Source of the DNA: Actinomycetales bacterium | GTDB lineage: Bacteria > Actinomycetota > Actinomycetes > Nanopelagicales > Nanopelagicaceae | NCBI GenBank assembly: GCA_018969355.1 | Contig: JAGWYO010000003.1 | Span: 1-64,000, forward strand | Length of the DNA: 64,000 nt | Direction of reading: 5' to 3' | Shown: piece by piece, positions 28,779-37,474 of the stretch | Layout of the letters: each line of letters starts with the position of its first letter | Position numbering within the stretch: the first letter of the stretch is position 1 | The notes under the pieces: model-generated | Seen by the model: the letters and a program-made list of their open reading frames with translations, nothing else | Database searches by the model: none | Told to the model about the DNA's origin: nothing | Position numbers and translations under genes: made by a program

Positions 28779-28830
28779 ATGTCACGCTCTCATTTCTTTA
28801 ATCGTTAATCGTGAGGGAGTTAGGTTACCG

Positions 28831-29997
28831 CTAGTTGAGGGTATAAATCGAAACGGTTTCTGCGCTTGAAGTGATACATAAAGGACCTAAATCCTTGGAA
28901 ACAAAGAACCCTAGTACTTCTCTTTGCTGGGCTGGGGCGCTGTAGCCGGCGGTAATGACACCTTGGGCATCAAAGCTAAGGAGTAAGGCTTGTGGGTTCT
29001 TAGGTGCCCAGTTGGCTAACTGTGTGATTCCACCCTTTGATTGAAAAAATGCAAAGGAAGATCCTGCTGTAAAGGTTTTGCCCGTGGAAGCAAATCTATA
29101 AGTCCATGACGGGACATATGTACGTGAAAATTTAGTTACCGCACTCTCCACCTTAGGACCAGTAATTACCTCTCCACCAAGTAAAAAAGAATTAGTTGCA
29201 CTGAGCCATTTTCTTGAAGCTTTAGGTTCGCTGCTTCGCACAACTGAAACTAATCTGCCCACTTTAGAGATTTTAATAATTACTCCATCAACTTTTCCTA
29301 CCAGTTTTTTACCGCCTAAAGTTTCACTACTTGATCCAACTACAGTGAGTGACCCATCAGTGTTTTTCACGACTGACTCAAAAACAGTTGATTCTGTGCC
29401 AATGACTATTGGTTTAGAGATACCGCCTGCAACATCAGCGTTAATAATTGTGCCAGAGCTTCCAACTGCAGTTATTCCATTTTTAGCTACTGCTATTGAA
29501 TTAATTAAGATTGGTGCACTTAACTGCAATGTGTATTGAGCAAGTGCTTGTGTTGTGGGATTTAGAGACCATAATGAAAAAGCATCTAAGTCAGCATTAA
29601 ATATTTCAGCAATAGGGATTGTTTTATCCGGATTGAGCACAGAAGCAGATGGAGAAGGCGTAGGCGTTGCACGCGCTAATGAAGTTGAACCTGCAAGCCA
29701 AATATTTCCGCTGCTATCTACTGTTGCCGCTGTTGCTACTGAAGGCGAAGCCTTATCGAGCTCAAGAGTCCAGAGCTCTTTGCCAGTTAGATCCAGGGCT
29801 TTAGCAAATGATTTATCACCTTTATTGCCATAAACAACGATGGTTTTGCCGGAAACTACTAAGCCTGCAAACTCATCAGCCGAACCAACTGTTGCGAGTA
29901 ATGTGAGGGGTTTAACGACAGGCTTTTTAGGTACAGCATTGGCTTGTGGCGTAAATAAAAGTGAAGAAATAACAAAGAGTGAAAGTAGGCGTTTCAC
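28831..29997 (-). CDS. Secreted propeller-like protein of unknown function
   Basis: 388 residues with an N-terminal signal peptide (LLSLFVISSLLFTPQANA, cleavage about residue 21). The rest repeats a pattern of short strands such as GKTIVVYGNKGDKSFAKAL, DSSGNIWLAGSTS, KNGITAVGSSGTI, NTDGSLTVVGSSSET, each about 45-60 residues apart, as in WD/PQQ/SBBP-like propellers. No catalytic motif is recognised. It starts with GTG overlapping the proC stop (GTGA), so it is co-transcribed with proC, an unexpected pairing of a cytoplasmic proline enzyme and a surface protein. Confidence 0.75.
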   Translation of the reverse strand: MKRLLSLFVISSLLFTPQANAVPKKPVVKPLTLLATVGSADEFAGLVVSGKTIVVYGNKGDKSFAKALDLTGKELWTLELDKASPSVATAATVDSSGNIWLAGSTSLARATPTPSPSASVLNPDKTIPIAEIFNADLDAFSLWSLNPTTQALAQYTLQLSAPILINSIAVAKNGITAVGSSGTIINADVAGGISKPIVIGTESTVFESVVKNTDGSLTVVGSSSETLGGKKLVGKVDGVIIKISKVGRLVSVVRSSEPKASRKWLSATNSFLLGGEVITGPKVESAVTKFSRTYVPSWTYRFASTGKTFTAGSSFAFFQSKGGITQLANWAPKNPQALLLSFDAQGVITAGYSAPAQQREVLGFFVSKDLGPLCITSSAETVSIYTLN

Positions 29998-30788
29998 GCT
30001 AATTCCTGCGAGCGATCGCGCGCAGCTTTCATAGCATGGGCAACTACATCACCTAATTGATGTGATTCAAAGGAAGCTAGCGCTGCGGCAGTTGTGCCAT
30101 TGGGGCTTGTAACATTTTCCCGCAAAGTTGTAGCGTTTTTGCCTGATTCATCAAGCATTTTTGCTGCACCAACAATAGTTTGAATTGTAAGAGTAGTTGC
30201 ATCGGTATCAGATAATCCAAGGGCTTTAGCCCCATCCACCATCGCTTCAACGAATCTGAAGAAGTAGGCAGGACCTGAACCGCTGGTTGCAGTTACTGCA
30301 TCTTGAAGATCTTCACCAACTTCAATGACCTTGCCAGTAGCAGCTAGAAAACCTGAGATAAAGGCGGATTGCTTGGCACTTACTCCTGCCCCCAGTGAGA
30401 TTGCTGCCATTCCCGCACCCACCAAAGTCGGGGTGTTTGGCATGACACGAACAACAGGATTACCCGTTCCAAGTCCCTGTTCAATAAATGAGATCTTCTT
30501 ACCTGCTGCAAATGTGATAACAACGGCTGATTTATTAATTGATCCCTTGATTTCATCTAAGACTGAGGCCATATCTTGTGGCTTAACAACTAAAAGTAGG
30601 GCGTCGGCTTTTGAAACATTAGTTGCTACATCTTCAACCTTAATTCCATAACGCGTGCGTAGCTCATCAGCGCGCTCTTTGCGCTTTTCTGAGATGGTGA
30701 TGGAGGCTGGCGAAGTGCCATAGGAAATTAGGGCGCAGATAAGGGCTTCGCCCATTACACCTGCCCCAATTACTGCGACTTGTTTCAT
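29994..30788 (-). CDS. proC: Pyrroline-5-carboxylate reductase
   Basis: Last step of proline synthesis, NAD(P)H-dependent. 264 residues. N-terminal Rossmann motif VIGAGVMGEALI, followed by LLVVKPQDMASVL; the C-terminal dimer domain contains VRVMPNTPTLVGAGM and TATSGSGPAYFF, then NVTSPNGTTAAAL, all ProC signatures. It has its own leaderless promoter and is divergent from the Cys-rich gene with 38 bases between start codons. Confidence 0.96.
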   Translation of the reverse strand: MKQVAVIGAGVMGEALICALISYGTSPASITISEKRKERADELRTRYGIKVEDVATNVSKADALLLVVKPQDMASVLDEIKGSINKSAVVITFAAGKKISFIEQGLGTGNPVVRVMPNTPTLVGAGMAAISLGAGVSAKQSAFISGFLAATGKVIEVGEDLQDAVTATSGSGPAYFFRFVEAMVDGAKALGLSDTDATTLTIQTIVGAAKMLDESGKNATTLRENVTSPNGTTAAALASFESHQLGDVVAHAMKAARDRSQELA

Positions 30789-30826
30789 GTAATAAGCCTA
30801 CCTTTATGCCTGTAGGCTCTGCGACT
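30789..30826. promoter_or_regulatory. Divergent promoters of proC and the Cys-rich gene
   Basis: Two copies of TAGGCT face outward: minus strand at 30795-30800, 6 bases before the proC ATG, and plus strand at 30813-30818, 8 bases before the ATG at 30827. Neither start has an SD. Confidence 0.6.
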
Positions 30827-31639
30827 ATGTCTGAAATAAAACCAGGGTTTGCGCGTGATTGGGTTGAATTTAGCGACCCCAATGACGAAGAAGAAATCTT
30901 CAAATGTGACCTCACATGGTTGACCTCTTATTGGACCTGTATTTATGGCGATGGATGCCAAGGAGTATTTAAAAGTCAGCCATTTGGTGGTTGCTGCACT
31001 GAAGGTGCGATGTATAGCGATGACGAGGATGAGAAGCGCACAGACAAAGCTGCTGCTTACCTAACTCCAGAGATGTGGCAGTTCTATTCACAGGCTCGCC
31101 CTAAGAAGCCTGGTGGGCCGCTTCGTATTTCTGAAAAAGATGAAGATGGCGAACGCAAAACACGACGTATTGAAGATGGATGTATCTTCTTAAACCGTAA
31201 AGGATATGAAGCTGAAGGTTTCACTGGTTCCTTTGGTTGCGTATTGCACCACTTAGCAATTAAAGAAGGTAAGCACTTTGTAGATACAAAGCCAGATGTC
31301 TGTTGGCAGTTGCCTTTGCGTCGTAGTTTTGAAACTCGCGAAGTTGGCGAGCGCCAATATTCAATTACCGTTATCGGTGAATACGAGCGCCTTGCATGGG
31401 GTGATGGCGGAGAAGATTTTGATTGGTACTGCACAAGTAATCCTGATGCACACATAGGAACGCAGCCGGTGTATATCTCCAATAAGTATGAACTCCAAAA
31501 ACTTATGGGTGAGCAGGCCTACGCCGAGCTGGCACGCCTGTGTGATATCCGCATTGCAGGTATTAAGGATGCTGCGTCCCGTTCACTTCCCCTCTTTGTC
31601 ATCCACCATCCAGCAACACTTGCTGCCCAGAAGAAATAG
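30827..31639 (+). CDS. Cysteine-rich conserved protein, possible metal or Fe-S binder
   Basis: 270 residues from the ATG at 30827 (MSEIKPGFARDWVEF). Nine or more Cys occur in recognisable spacing: FKCDLTW, TCIYGDGCQGV, GGCCTEGA, EDGCIFLN, FGCVLHHLA, DVCWQLPL, DWYCTS and LCDIR. The GGCC ... GC-F-L ... C-LH ... C--PL order resembles the YkgJ/DUF3109-type putative zinc- or iron-binding families; I assign it only loosely. No membrane segment or signal peptide, so cytoplasmic. It stands 26 bases before radA. Confidence 0.7.
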   Translation: MSEIKPGFARDWVEFSDPNDEEEIFKCDLTWLTSYWTCIYGDGCQGVFKSQPFGGCCTEGAMYSDDEDEKRTDKAAAYLTPEMWQFYSQARPKKPGGPLRISEKDEDGERKTRRIEDGCIFLNRKGYEAEGFTGSFGCVLHHLAIKEGKHFVDTKPDVCWQLPLRRSFETREVGERQYSITVIGEYERLAWGDGGEDFDWYCTSNPDAHIGTQPVYISNKYELQKLMGEQAYAELARLCDIRIAGIKDAASRSLPLFVIHHPATLAAQKK

Positions 31640-31653
31640 TCAGTCCTTCGTTC

Positions 31654-31665
31654 TAGGCTCTACCC
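31654..31665 (+). promoter_or_regulatory. Leaderless-type promoter of radA
   Basis: TAGGCT at 31654-31659, 6 bases (CTACCC), then ATG at 31666; no SD. Confidence 0.6.
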
Positions 31666-33033
31666 ATGGCCAAAGTTGAGAAAGATCCATTCCGCTGCAG
31701 TGAGTGCGGTTGGAGCTCGCAAAAATGGGTTGGCCGCTGCGGAGAATGCCAAGCATGGGGCTCTGTTGAAGAGTTAGCGGCACCTAAAAAACTCTCACTC
31801 GTTCCTGGCAATGTCACAAGTAAAGCAACTCCTATTGGCGATGTTGATCTTTCTGCAGCACATGCACGCCCAACAGGGGTATCAGAACTCGATCGCGTAC
31901 TTGGTGGTGGATTAGTTCCAGGTGCTGCAATCTTATTAGCCGGTGAACCTGGAGTTGGTAAATCAACGCTACTGCTCTCTGTCGCCGCACAAACTGCAGC
32001 TAAGGCAATTCCTGCCCTCTATGTCAGCGGTGAAGAATCAGCATCACAAGTTCGCTTACGTGCAGAGCGCATTAAGGCAATTGATCCCCAGTTATTTTTA
32101 GCATCTGAAACAGATCTCGGCGCAGTCATTGCTCATATTGACGCAGTTAAGCCACAGTTACTCATTATTGACTCAGTACAAACTATTGGTAGCGCCGCAG
32201 CAGATGGTTCACCTGGTGGTGTGACACAAGTGCGCGAAGTTGCTGGTGCACTTATTCGTATCTGTAAAGATCGTGACATTACTTTGCTTCTAGTTGGCCA
32301 TGTGACTAAAGATGGCTCTATTGCAGGTCCCAGACTTCTGGAACATATTGTTGATGTTGTTTTGCAGTTTGAGGGAGAGCGTCATTCACGCCTTCGCCTT
32401 ATACGTGCAATCAAAAACCGCTTCGGTGCATCTGATGAAGTCGGTTGTTTTGATTTAAGTGATACAGGAATTGAATCTGTTCTTGACCCAACCGGTCTTT
32501 TCACTTCACGACATGCAGAACCAGTGCCTGGAACGTGTGTGACTGTAACTCTTGAAGGTCGCCGTCCATTACTTGCAGAGATTCAAGCGTTAGTAAGCCA
32601 AGGGCGTGAGAATGATTTTGGTAATGCACGTCGTGTTGTCTCAGGCCTTGATTCTGCCCGCACATCAATGACTTTGGCAGTTCTTGAACTTCGTGCAGGT
32701 GTTCGAGTGGGTGGCCGCGATGTTTATGCAGCAACAGTCGGTGGGATGAAAATGTCAGAGCCGGCTGCTGATTTAGCGTTGGCATTGGCTGTTGCATCTG
32801 CTGCTAAAGGCTTAGCCCTTCCTTCTGATTTAGTTGCTATCGGTGAAGTGGGTCTAGCTGGTGAAATTCGTAAGGTGAGTGGCGTTGATCGCCGTCTGCA
32901 AGAGGCGTTTCGTTTAGGTTTCAAACGCGCACTCGTTCCTGCGGGATCAGAGACCAAGATTGCCGGTATGGAGATTGTTGAAGTTTCACGTCTTGATCAA
33001 GCACTCAAACGGGTAAAAATCACTGGCGAATGA
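31666..33033 (+). CDS. radA: DNA repair protein RadA
   Basis: RecA-like ATPase that helps branch migration in recombinational repair. 455 residues. Zinc finger CSEC ... CGEC at residues about 10-30, Walker A GEPGVGKST (about residue 94), LLIIDSVQTI as Walker B, the RadA KNRFG motif (about residue 250) and a C-terminal Lon-protease-like domain (AVLELRAGVRVGGRDVYAAT ... EVGLAGEIRKV). Overlaps mutY by 4 bases. Confidence 0.97.
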   Translation: MAKVEKDPFRCSECGWSSQKWVGRCGECQAWGSVEELAAPKKLSLVPGNVTSKATPIGDVDLSAAHARPTGVSELDRVLGGGLVPGAAILLAGEPGVGKSTLLLSVAAQTAAKAIPALYVSGEESASQVRLRAERIKAIDPQLFLASETDLGAVIAHIDAVKPQLLIIDSVQTIGSAAADGSPGGVTQVREVAGALIRICKDRDITLLLVGHVTKDGSIAGPRLLEHIVDVVLQFEGERHSRLRLIRAIKNRFGASDEVGCFDLSDTGIESVLDPTGLFTSRHAEPVPGTCVTVTLEGRRPLLAEIQALVSQGRENDFGNARRVVSGLDSARTSMTLAVLELRAGVRVGGRDVYAATVGGMKMSEPAADLALALAVASAAKGLALPSDLVAIGEVGLAGEIRKVSGVDRRLQEAFRLGFKRALVPAGSETKIAGMEIVEVSRLDQALKRVKITGE

Positions 33034-33881
33034 ACCAGTTAGAAAAGCCGATAGTTTCCTGGTTTAAGAAAAACAAACGCGATCTGCCTTGGCGAAACAC
33101 AACACCATGGGGAGTCATGGTTAGCGAATACATGTTGCAGCAAACTCCAGTCAATCGCGTTCTACCTAAATGGGATGAATGGATGAAGTGTTGGCCAACT
33201 CCTAAAGATTTAGCCAAAGCAACACCAGCCCAAGTTATTACAGCGTGGGGACGTCTTGGCTATCCACGTCGCGCTCTTCGACTACATGCTGCAGCACAAA
33301 TCATTGCGGAAGATTTTAATAACCACGTCCCAGAAGATCCTGCCACCCTACAAACTCTTCCCGGCATCGGTGAATACACCGCGGCTGCAATTGGCGCTTT
33401 TGCTTTTGAAAAGCAAACTCTAGTGATGGATGTGAACATCAGACGGTTGTTAACCCGCATCATCGATGGCAATGAACATCCAAAGCCAGCACCATCGACT
33501 AGAGAGAAAGCTTCGCGCCTTGCTCTGCAACCGCCAAAGAATGCTCACATATGGGCTGCAGCAACGATGGAGCTTGGCGCACTAGTGTGCACATCTAAAA
33601 ACCCCATTTGTGAGCTGTGCCCAGTCATTGGCCAATGTAAGTGGCGAAAGAATGGTTATCCAAAAACCGATTTAGTTCGTAAATCTCAAGACTGGCACGG
33701 TACCGATAGAAAGTGCCGTGGCACCATCGTGCAAGCCCTGCGTGAGAATGAATCATTAACTGAGAACGCACTCAAAAAACTCTGGTCAGATGAGTCACAA
33801 GTTGAAAGAGCTCTTAAAACTCTGCAAGCAGATTTACTTATCGAAGCCATCCCCCGCAAGCGCTATAGACTGCCCGCATGA
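33030..33881 (+). CDS. mutY: A/G-specific adenine glycosylase
   Basis: Removes A opposite 8-oxoG. 283 residues, shorter than MutY proteins with a full NUDIX-like C-terminal domain. WRNTTPWGVMVSEYMLQQT carries the catalytic Glu (near residue 38); the helix-hairpin-helix and catalytic Asp region is LPGIGEYTAAAIGAFAF to VMDVNIRR; the 4Fe-4S ligands are C-x6-C-x2-C-x5-C in VCTSKNPICELCPVIGQCKW. After the cluster only about 75 residues remain, which do not look like a complete NUDIX domain. Overlaps radA and the GNAT gene by 4 bases each. Confidence 0.93.
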   Translation: MNQLEKPIVSWFKKNKRDLPWRNTTPWGVMVSEYMLQQTPVNRVLPKWDEWMKCWPTPKDLAKATPAQVITAWGRLGYPRRALRLHAAAQIIAEDFNNHVPEDPATLQTLPGIGEYTAAAIGAFAFEKQTLVMDVNIRRLLTRIIDGNEHPKPAPSTREKASRLALQPPKNAHIWAAATMELGALVCTSKNPICELCPVIGQCKWRKNGYPKTDLVRKSQDWHGTDRKCRGTIVQALRENESLTENALKKLWSDESQVERALKTLQADLLIEAIPRKRYRLPA

Positions 33882-34345
33882 TTCGCGTTGCTATAAAGCA
33901 AGATGCCCCGCGCATCCTTCAACTGATTAAAGATTTAGCTGAGTATGAAAAAGCTCCACTAGAGGCAAAGGCAACGTTGCAACAAATTGAAGAAACAATC
34001 TTTGGTGATAAGCCAAGCGCTTTCTGCCATGTTGCCGAAGTGGATGGGCAAGTAGTTGGTATTGCAATTTGGTTCTTGAACTATTCAACATGGCTAGGAA
34101 AGCCAGGTCTGTATTTAGAAGATCTCTATGTTAATCCTGCCCATCGTGGAAAAGGTTTTGGAATGGGATTTCTAAAGACACTTGCAAAGATTTGCGTTGA
34201 ACGCGGCTATGAAAGATTCCAATGGTGGGTTCTCGATTGGAACGAACCATCAATTGAGCTCTATAAATCCATAGGCGCAGTTCCCATGGATGAGTGGACA
34301 GTTTTTAGGGTTAGCGGAGATGCACTGAAGAAACTTGGTAGTTAA
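33878..34345 (+). CDS. GNAT N-acetyltransferase (diamine acetyltransferase-like)
   Basis: 155 residues covering one GNAT domain. YLEDLYVNPAHRGKGFGMGFLK holds the acetyl-CoA pyrophosphate loop (R-x2-G-x-G). IRLIKDLAEYEKAP-like N-terminus (seen as ILQLIKDLAEYEKAP) and the QWWVLDWNEPSIELYKSIGA segment resemble the spermidine/diamine acetyltransferase subfamily. Overlaps mutY by 4 bases; its stop codon directly touches the clpC stop on the other strand. Confidence 0.85.
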   Translation: MIRVAIKQDAPRILQLIKDLAEYEKAPLEAKATLQQIEETIFGDKPSAFCHVAEVDGQVVGIAIWFLNYSTWLGKPGLYLEDLYVNPAHRGKGFGMGFLKTLAKICVERGYERFQWWVLDWNEPSIELYKSIGAVPMDEWTVFRVSGDALKKLGS

Positions 34346-36847
34346 TTAAGCAGTTGGTGCTTCAGCAAGATCTTCAGGTGAATCAGGCATTTGCGCCTTA
34401 GCAGCACCCTTGAATGTGAAGACCGCTTCTGCATCTACACCCTCAACATCAACAACGATGATTTCACCGGCCTTGAGTTCACCGAACAAGATGCGCTCTG
34501 AAAGAGCATCTTCGATTTCGCGTTGAATTGTGCGACGAAGTGGACGTGCACCAAGAAGTGGGTCATAACCACGGGCAGCAAGTAGATCCTTAGCTGCAGG
34601 AGTTAATTCAATTCCCATATCTTTTGCTTGCAGGCGATCATCAAGGTTCTTGATCATCAAATCAACGATTTGAATAATCTGATCCTTGGTTAACTGATGG
34701 AAGACGATGACATCATCAATACGGTTGAGGAACTCAGGGCGGAAGTGAGACTTCAGTTCATCACTGACCTTGCCCTTCATACGCTCATAGTTTGTTTGAT
34801 CATCATCGCTATTAGCAAAGCCAAGGCCTAAGCTCTTTGAAATATCACGAGTTCCAAGGTTTGTAGTCATGATGATGACAGTGTTTTTGAAGTCAACGGT
34901 GCGACCTTGCGCATCTGTTAGGCGACCATCTTCAAGAACCTGCAATAACGAGTTGAAGATATCTGGGTGTGCTTTTTCGATTTCATCGAAGAGAACAACA
35001 GAGAATGGGCGACGGCGAACCTTTTCGGTTAACTGCCCACCCTCGTCATATCCAACAAATCCTGGAGGTGCGCCGAACAAACGAGATGCGGTGTGACGCT
35101 CTGAATATTCAGACATGTCAAGTTGAATGAGGGCATCTTGATCACCAAATAAAAATGATGCAAGGGTGCGAGAGAGTTCAGTCTTACCAACACCTGAAGG
35201 ACCAGCGAAGATAAATGATCCACCTGGACGGCGTGGATCTTTTAGACCTGCGCGTGTGCGGCGAATTGCTTGTGAGAGCGCCTTAATTGCTTGGTCTTGT
35301 CCAATAACTCGGTTGTGTAGCTCATCTTCCATACGAAGAAGTCGTGCAGTTTCTTCTTCTGTAAGTTTAAAGACTGGAATACCCGTTGAGATTGAAAGTA
35401 CTTGAGCGATGAGTTCTTCATCAACTTCAGTGACCTTATCTAGATCAGTTGCTTTCCAATTCTTTTCAGCTTCATGCTTTTCAGTGATGAGGTTCTTTTC
35501 TTTATCGCGAAGTGAAGCTGCTCTTTCAAAATCTTGACCATCAATGGCAGATTCTTTTTCCTTGCGGGCATCTGCGATTTTGTCATCATATTCTCGAAGC
35601 TCTGCCGGCGCTGTCATGCGCTTAATACGAAGGCGTGAGCCTGCCTCATCGATTAAATCAATTGCCTTATCTGGCAAGAAGCGATCTGAGACATAGCGAT
35701 CAGCAAGGTTTGCTGCCGCAGCTAGCGCACCATCTGTAATAGAAACGCGGTGGTGAGTTTCATAGCGATCGCGAAGACCCTTCAAGATTTCAATAGTGTG
35801 AGCAACTGATGGCTCTTTAACTTGAATGGGTTGGAAGCGGCGCTCAAGGGCTGCATCCTTTTCAACGTGCTTGCGATACTCATCCAGTGTTGTTGCACCG
35901 ATTGTCTGTAGTTCGCCGCGAGCAAGCATTGGCTTCAAGATGCTGGCAGCATCAATAGCACCTTCTGCAGCTCCTGCGCCAACGAGAGTGTGAATTTCAT
36001 CGATGAAAAGAATAATGTCACCACGGGTTTTAATCTCTTTTAATACTTTCTTCAAGCGCTCTTCGAAATCACCGCGGTAGCGGCTTCCGGCAACAAGTGC
36101 GCCAAGGTCGAGAGAGTAGAGCTGCTTATCTTTCAAAGTCTCTGGAACATCGTTCTTATGAATTGCTTGTGCAAGACCTTCGACAACTGCAGTCTTACCA
36201 ACACCTGGTTCACCGATGAGAACTGGATTGTTTTTTGTGCGACGTGAAAGTACTTGCATTACACGTTCGATTTCATTTTCGCGACCAATAACTGGATCAA
36301 GCTTTCCTTCACGGGCTGCTTGTGTGAGGTTGCGACCGAATTGATCTAGAACTAATGATGTTGATGGTGTGCCCTCTGCTGGTCCACCTTGTGTAACTGC
36401 TTCCTTACCTTGGTAACCAGAAAGTAATTGAATGACTTGTTGGCGAACTCGGTTAAGGTCTGCGCCAAGCTTTACGAGAACCTGTGCAGCAACGCCTTCG
36501 CCCTCGCGAATAAGTCCCAGCAAAATGTGTTCTGTGCCGATGTAGTTGTGACCCAATTGCAGGGCTTCGCGAAGTGAAAGCTCTAGAACTTTCTTTGCCC
36601 GTGGCGTGAAAGGAATATGACCACTTGGTGCTTGCTGACCTTGACCAATAATCTCTTCTACTTGTGCGCGAACGCCTTCAAGTGAAATACCCAGTGACTC
36701 AAGACCCTTTGCAGCAACGCCTTCGCCTTCATGGATCAGTCCAAGCAAGATGTGTTCTGTGCCGATGTAATTGTGATTGAGCATGCGCGCCTCTTCTTGA
36801 GCCAGCACAACGACTCGGCGGGCTCGATCTGTAAAGCGCTCAAACAT
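34346..36847 (-). CDS. clpC: ATP-dependent Clp protease ATPase subunit ClpC
   Basis: AAA+ unfoldase that feeds ClpP. 833 residues. Two N-terminal Clp repeats (residues about 3-75 and 80-150, both with [12 protein letters not shown]), first AAA domain with Walker A GEPGVGKT (about residue 211), a UVR-type region ([14 protein letters not shown]), and second AAA domain with [12 protein letters not shown] (about residue 545) and DEIEKAHPD. The C-terminus lies at the boundary with the convergent GNAT gene with no spacing. The start is preceded by AGGAAGAGAG as SD. Confidence 0.97.
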   Translation of the reverse strand: MFERFTDRARRVVVLAQEEARMLNHNYIGTEHILLGLIHEGEGVAAKGLESLGISLEGVRAQVEEIIGQGQQAPSGHIPFTPRAKKVLELSLREALQLGHNYIGTEHILLGLIREGEGVAAQVLVKLGADLNRVRQQVIQLLSGYQGKEAVTQGGPAEGTPSTSLVLDQFGRNLTQAAREGKLDPVIGRENEIERVMQVLSRRTKNNPVLIGEPGVGKTAVVEGLAQAIHKNDVPETLKDKQLYSLDLGALVAGSRYRGDFEERLKKVLKEIKTRGDIILFIDEIHTLVGAGAAEGAIDAASILKPMLARGELQTIGATTLDEYRKHVEKDAALERRFQPIQVKEPSVAHTIEILKGLRDRYETHHRVSITDGALAAAANLADRYVSDRFLPDKAIDLIDEAGSRLRIKRMTAPAELREYDDKIADARKEKESAIDGQDFERAASLRDKEKNLITEKHEAEKNWKATDLDKVTEVDEELIAQVLSISTGIPVFKLTEEETARLLRMEDELHNRVIGQDQAIKALSQAIRRTRAGLKDPRRPGGSFIFAGPSGVGKTELSRTLASFLFGDQDALIQLDMSEYSERHTASRLFGAPPGFVGYDEGGQLTEKVRRRPFSVVLFDEIEKAHPDIFNSLLQVLEDGRLTDAQGRTVDFKNTVIIMTTNLGTRDISKSLGLGFANSDDDQTNYERMKGKVSDELKSHFRPEFLNRIDDVIVFHQLTKDQIIQIVDLMIKNLDDRLQAKDMGIELTPAAKDLLAARGYDPLLGARPLRRTIQREIEDALSERILFGELKAGEIIVVDVEGVDAEAVFTFKGAAKAQMPDSPEDLAEAPTA

Positions 36848-36917
36848 GGGTAGGACTCTCTTCCTTTTTCTCTTCTCATTAGCCTAATACCTACAGGCTT
36901 ACGCTCGCACGGTGAAC
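36848..36917 (-). promoter_or_regulatory. clpC promoter, leader and possible ClgR-like site
   Basis: On the minus strand TAGGCT lies at 36881-36886 with a leader of about 27 bases including the SD. Upstream, at 36900-36917, is GTTCACCGTGCGAGCGTA, which partly resembles the actinobacterial ClgR operator (GCG half-site kept, the other half degenerate). The promoter is well supported, the operator only weakly. Confidence 0.45.
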
Positions 36918-36974
36918 AGCTACTGCCTTTTACAACCCAATAGCTAGGTCATTTATGCCCGGTGAAGGCTATAT

Positions 36975-37472
36975 CTAGGCCAGTTTCTTGAGCATTCGGG
37001 TGTTGCCCAGGGTATTGGGCTTGACCGATTCAAGATCTAAGAACTCTGCCACACCGGCATCATAGGAGCGCAAGAGCTCGGCATAGACCTCTGAATCTAC
37101 TGGGGTGCCCTCAATTACTTCAAAGCCATGGGCTCCAAAGAACTGCGTTTGGAAAGTAAGACAGAAAATCTTTTCGACTCCCACTTCACCTGCCCGCGCA
37201 ATGATTGCTTCCAGAATTTTATGACCGATGCCTTGGCGGTTGAACTCTTTCTTAACTGCCATGGTGCGAACTTCAGCTAAATCTTCCCAAAGAATATGTA
37301 GTGCTCCGCATCCAACTACTACGCCATCTACTTCAGCGACAATGAACTCTTGAACGCTTTCATACAATGTGACAGTTTCTTTTGCCAGCATTTGACCAGG
37401 GGCAGCATAGGAATCAACGAGTGAACGAATTGCTTTCACATCCATAGTTTTTGCAGGGCGAACAAGAACCAT
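36975..37472 (-). CDS. GNAT N-acetyltransferase, ArgA-like (amino-acid N-acetyltransferase)
   Basis: 165 residues, one GNAT domain with no amino-acid kinase domain. VRPAKTMDVKAIRSLVDSYA, the EVRTMAVKKEFNRQGIGHKI acetyl-CoA site and KIFCLTFQTQFFGAHGF are close to the short stand-alone ArgA of actinobacteria (mycobacterial Rv2747 type), which makes N-acetylglutamate for arginine synthesis. 2 bases separate it from lysS. Substrate is inferred from family resemblance. Confidence 0.8.
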   Translation of the reverse strand: MVLVRPAKTMDVKAIRSLVDSYAAPGQMLAKETVTLYESVQEFIVAEVDGVVVGCGALHILWEDLAEVRTMAVKKEFNRQGIGHKILEAIIARAGEVGVEKIFCLTFQTQFFGAHGFEVIEGTPVDSEVYAELLRSYDAGVAEFLDLESVKPNTLGNTRMLKKLA

Positions 37473-37474
37473 TC

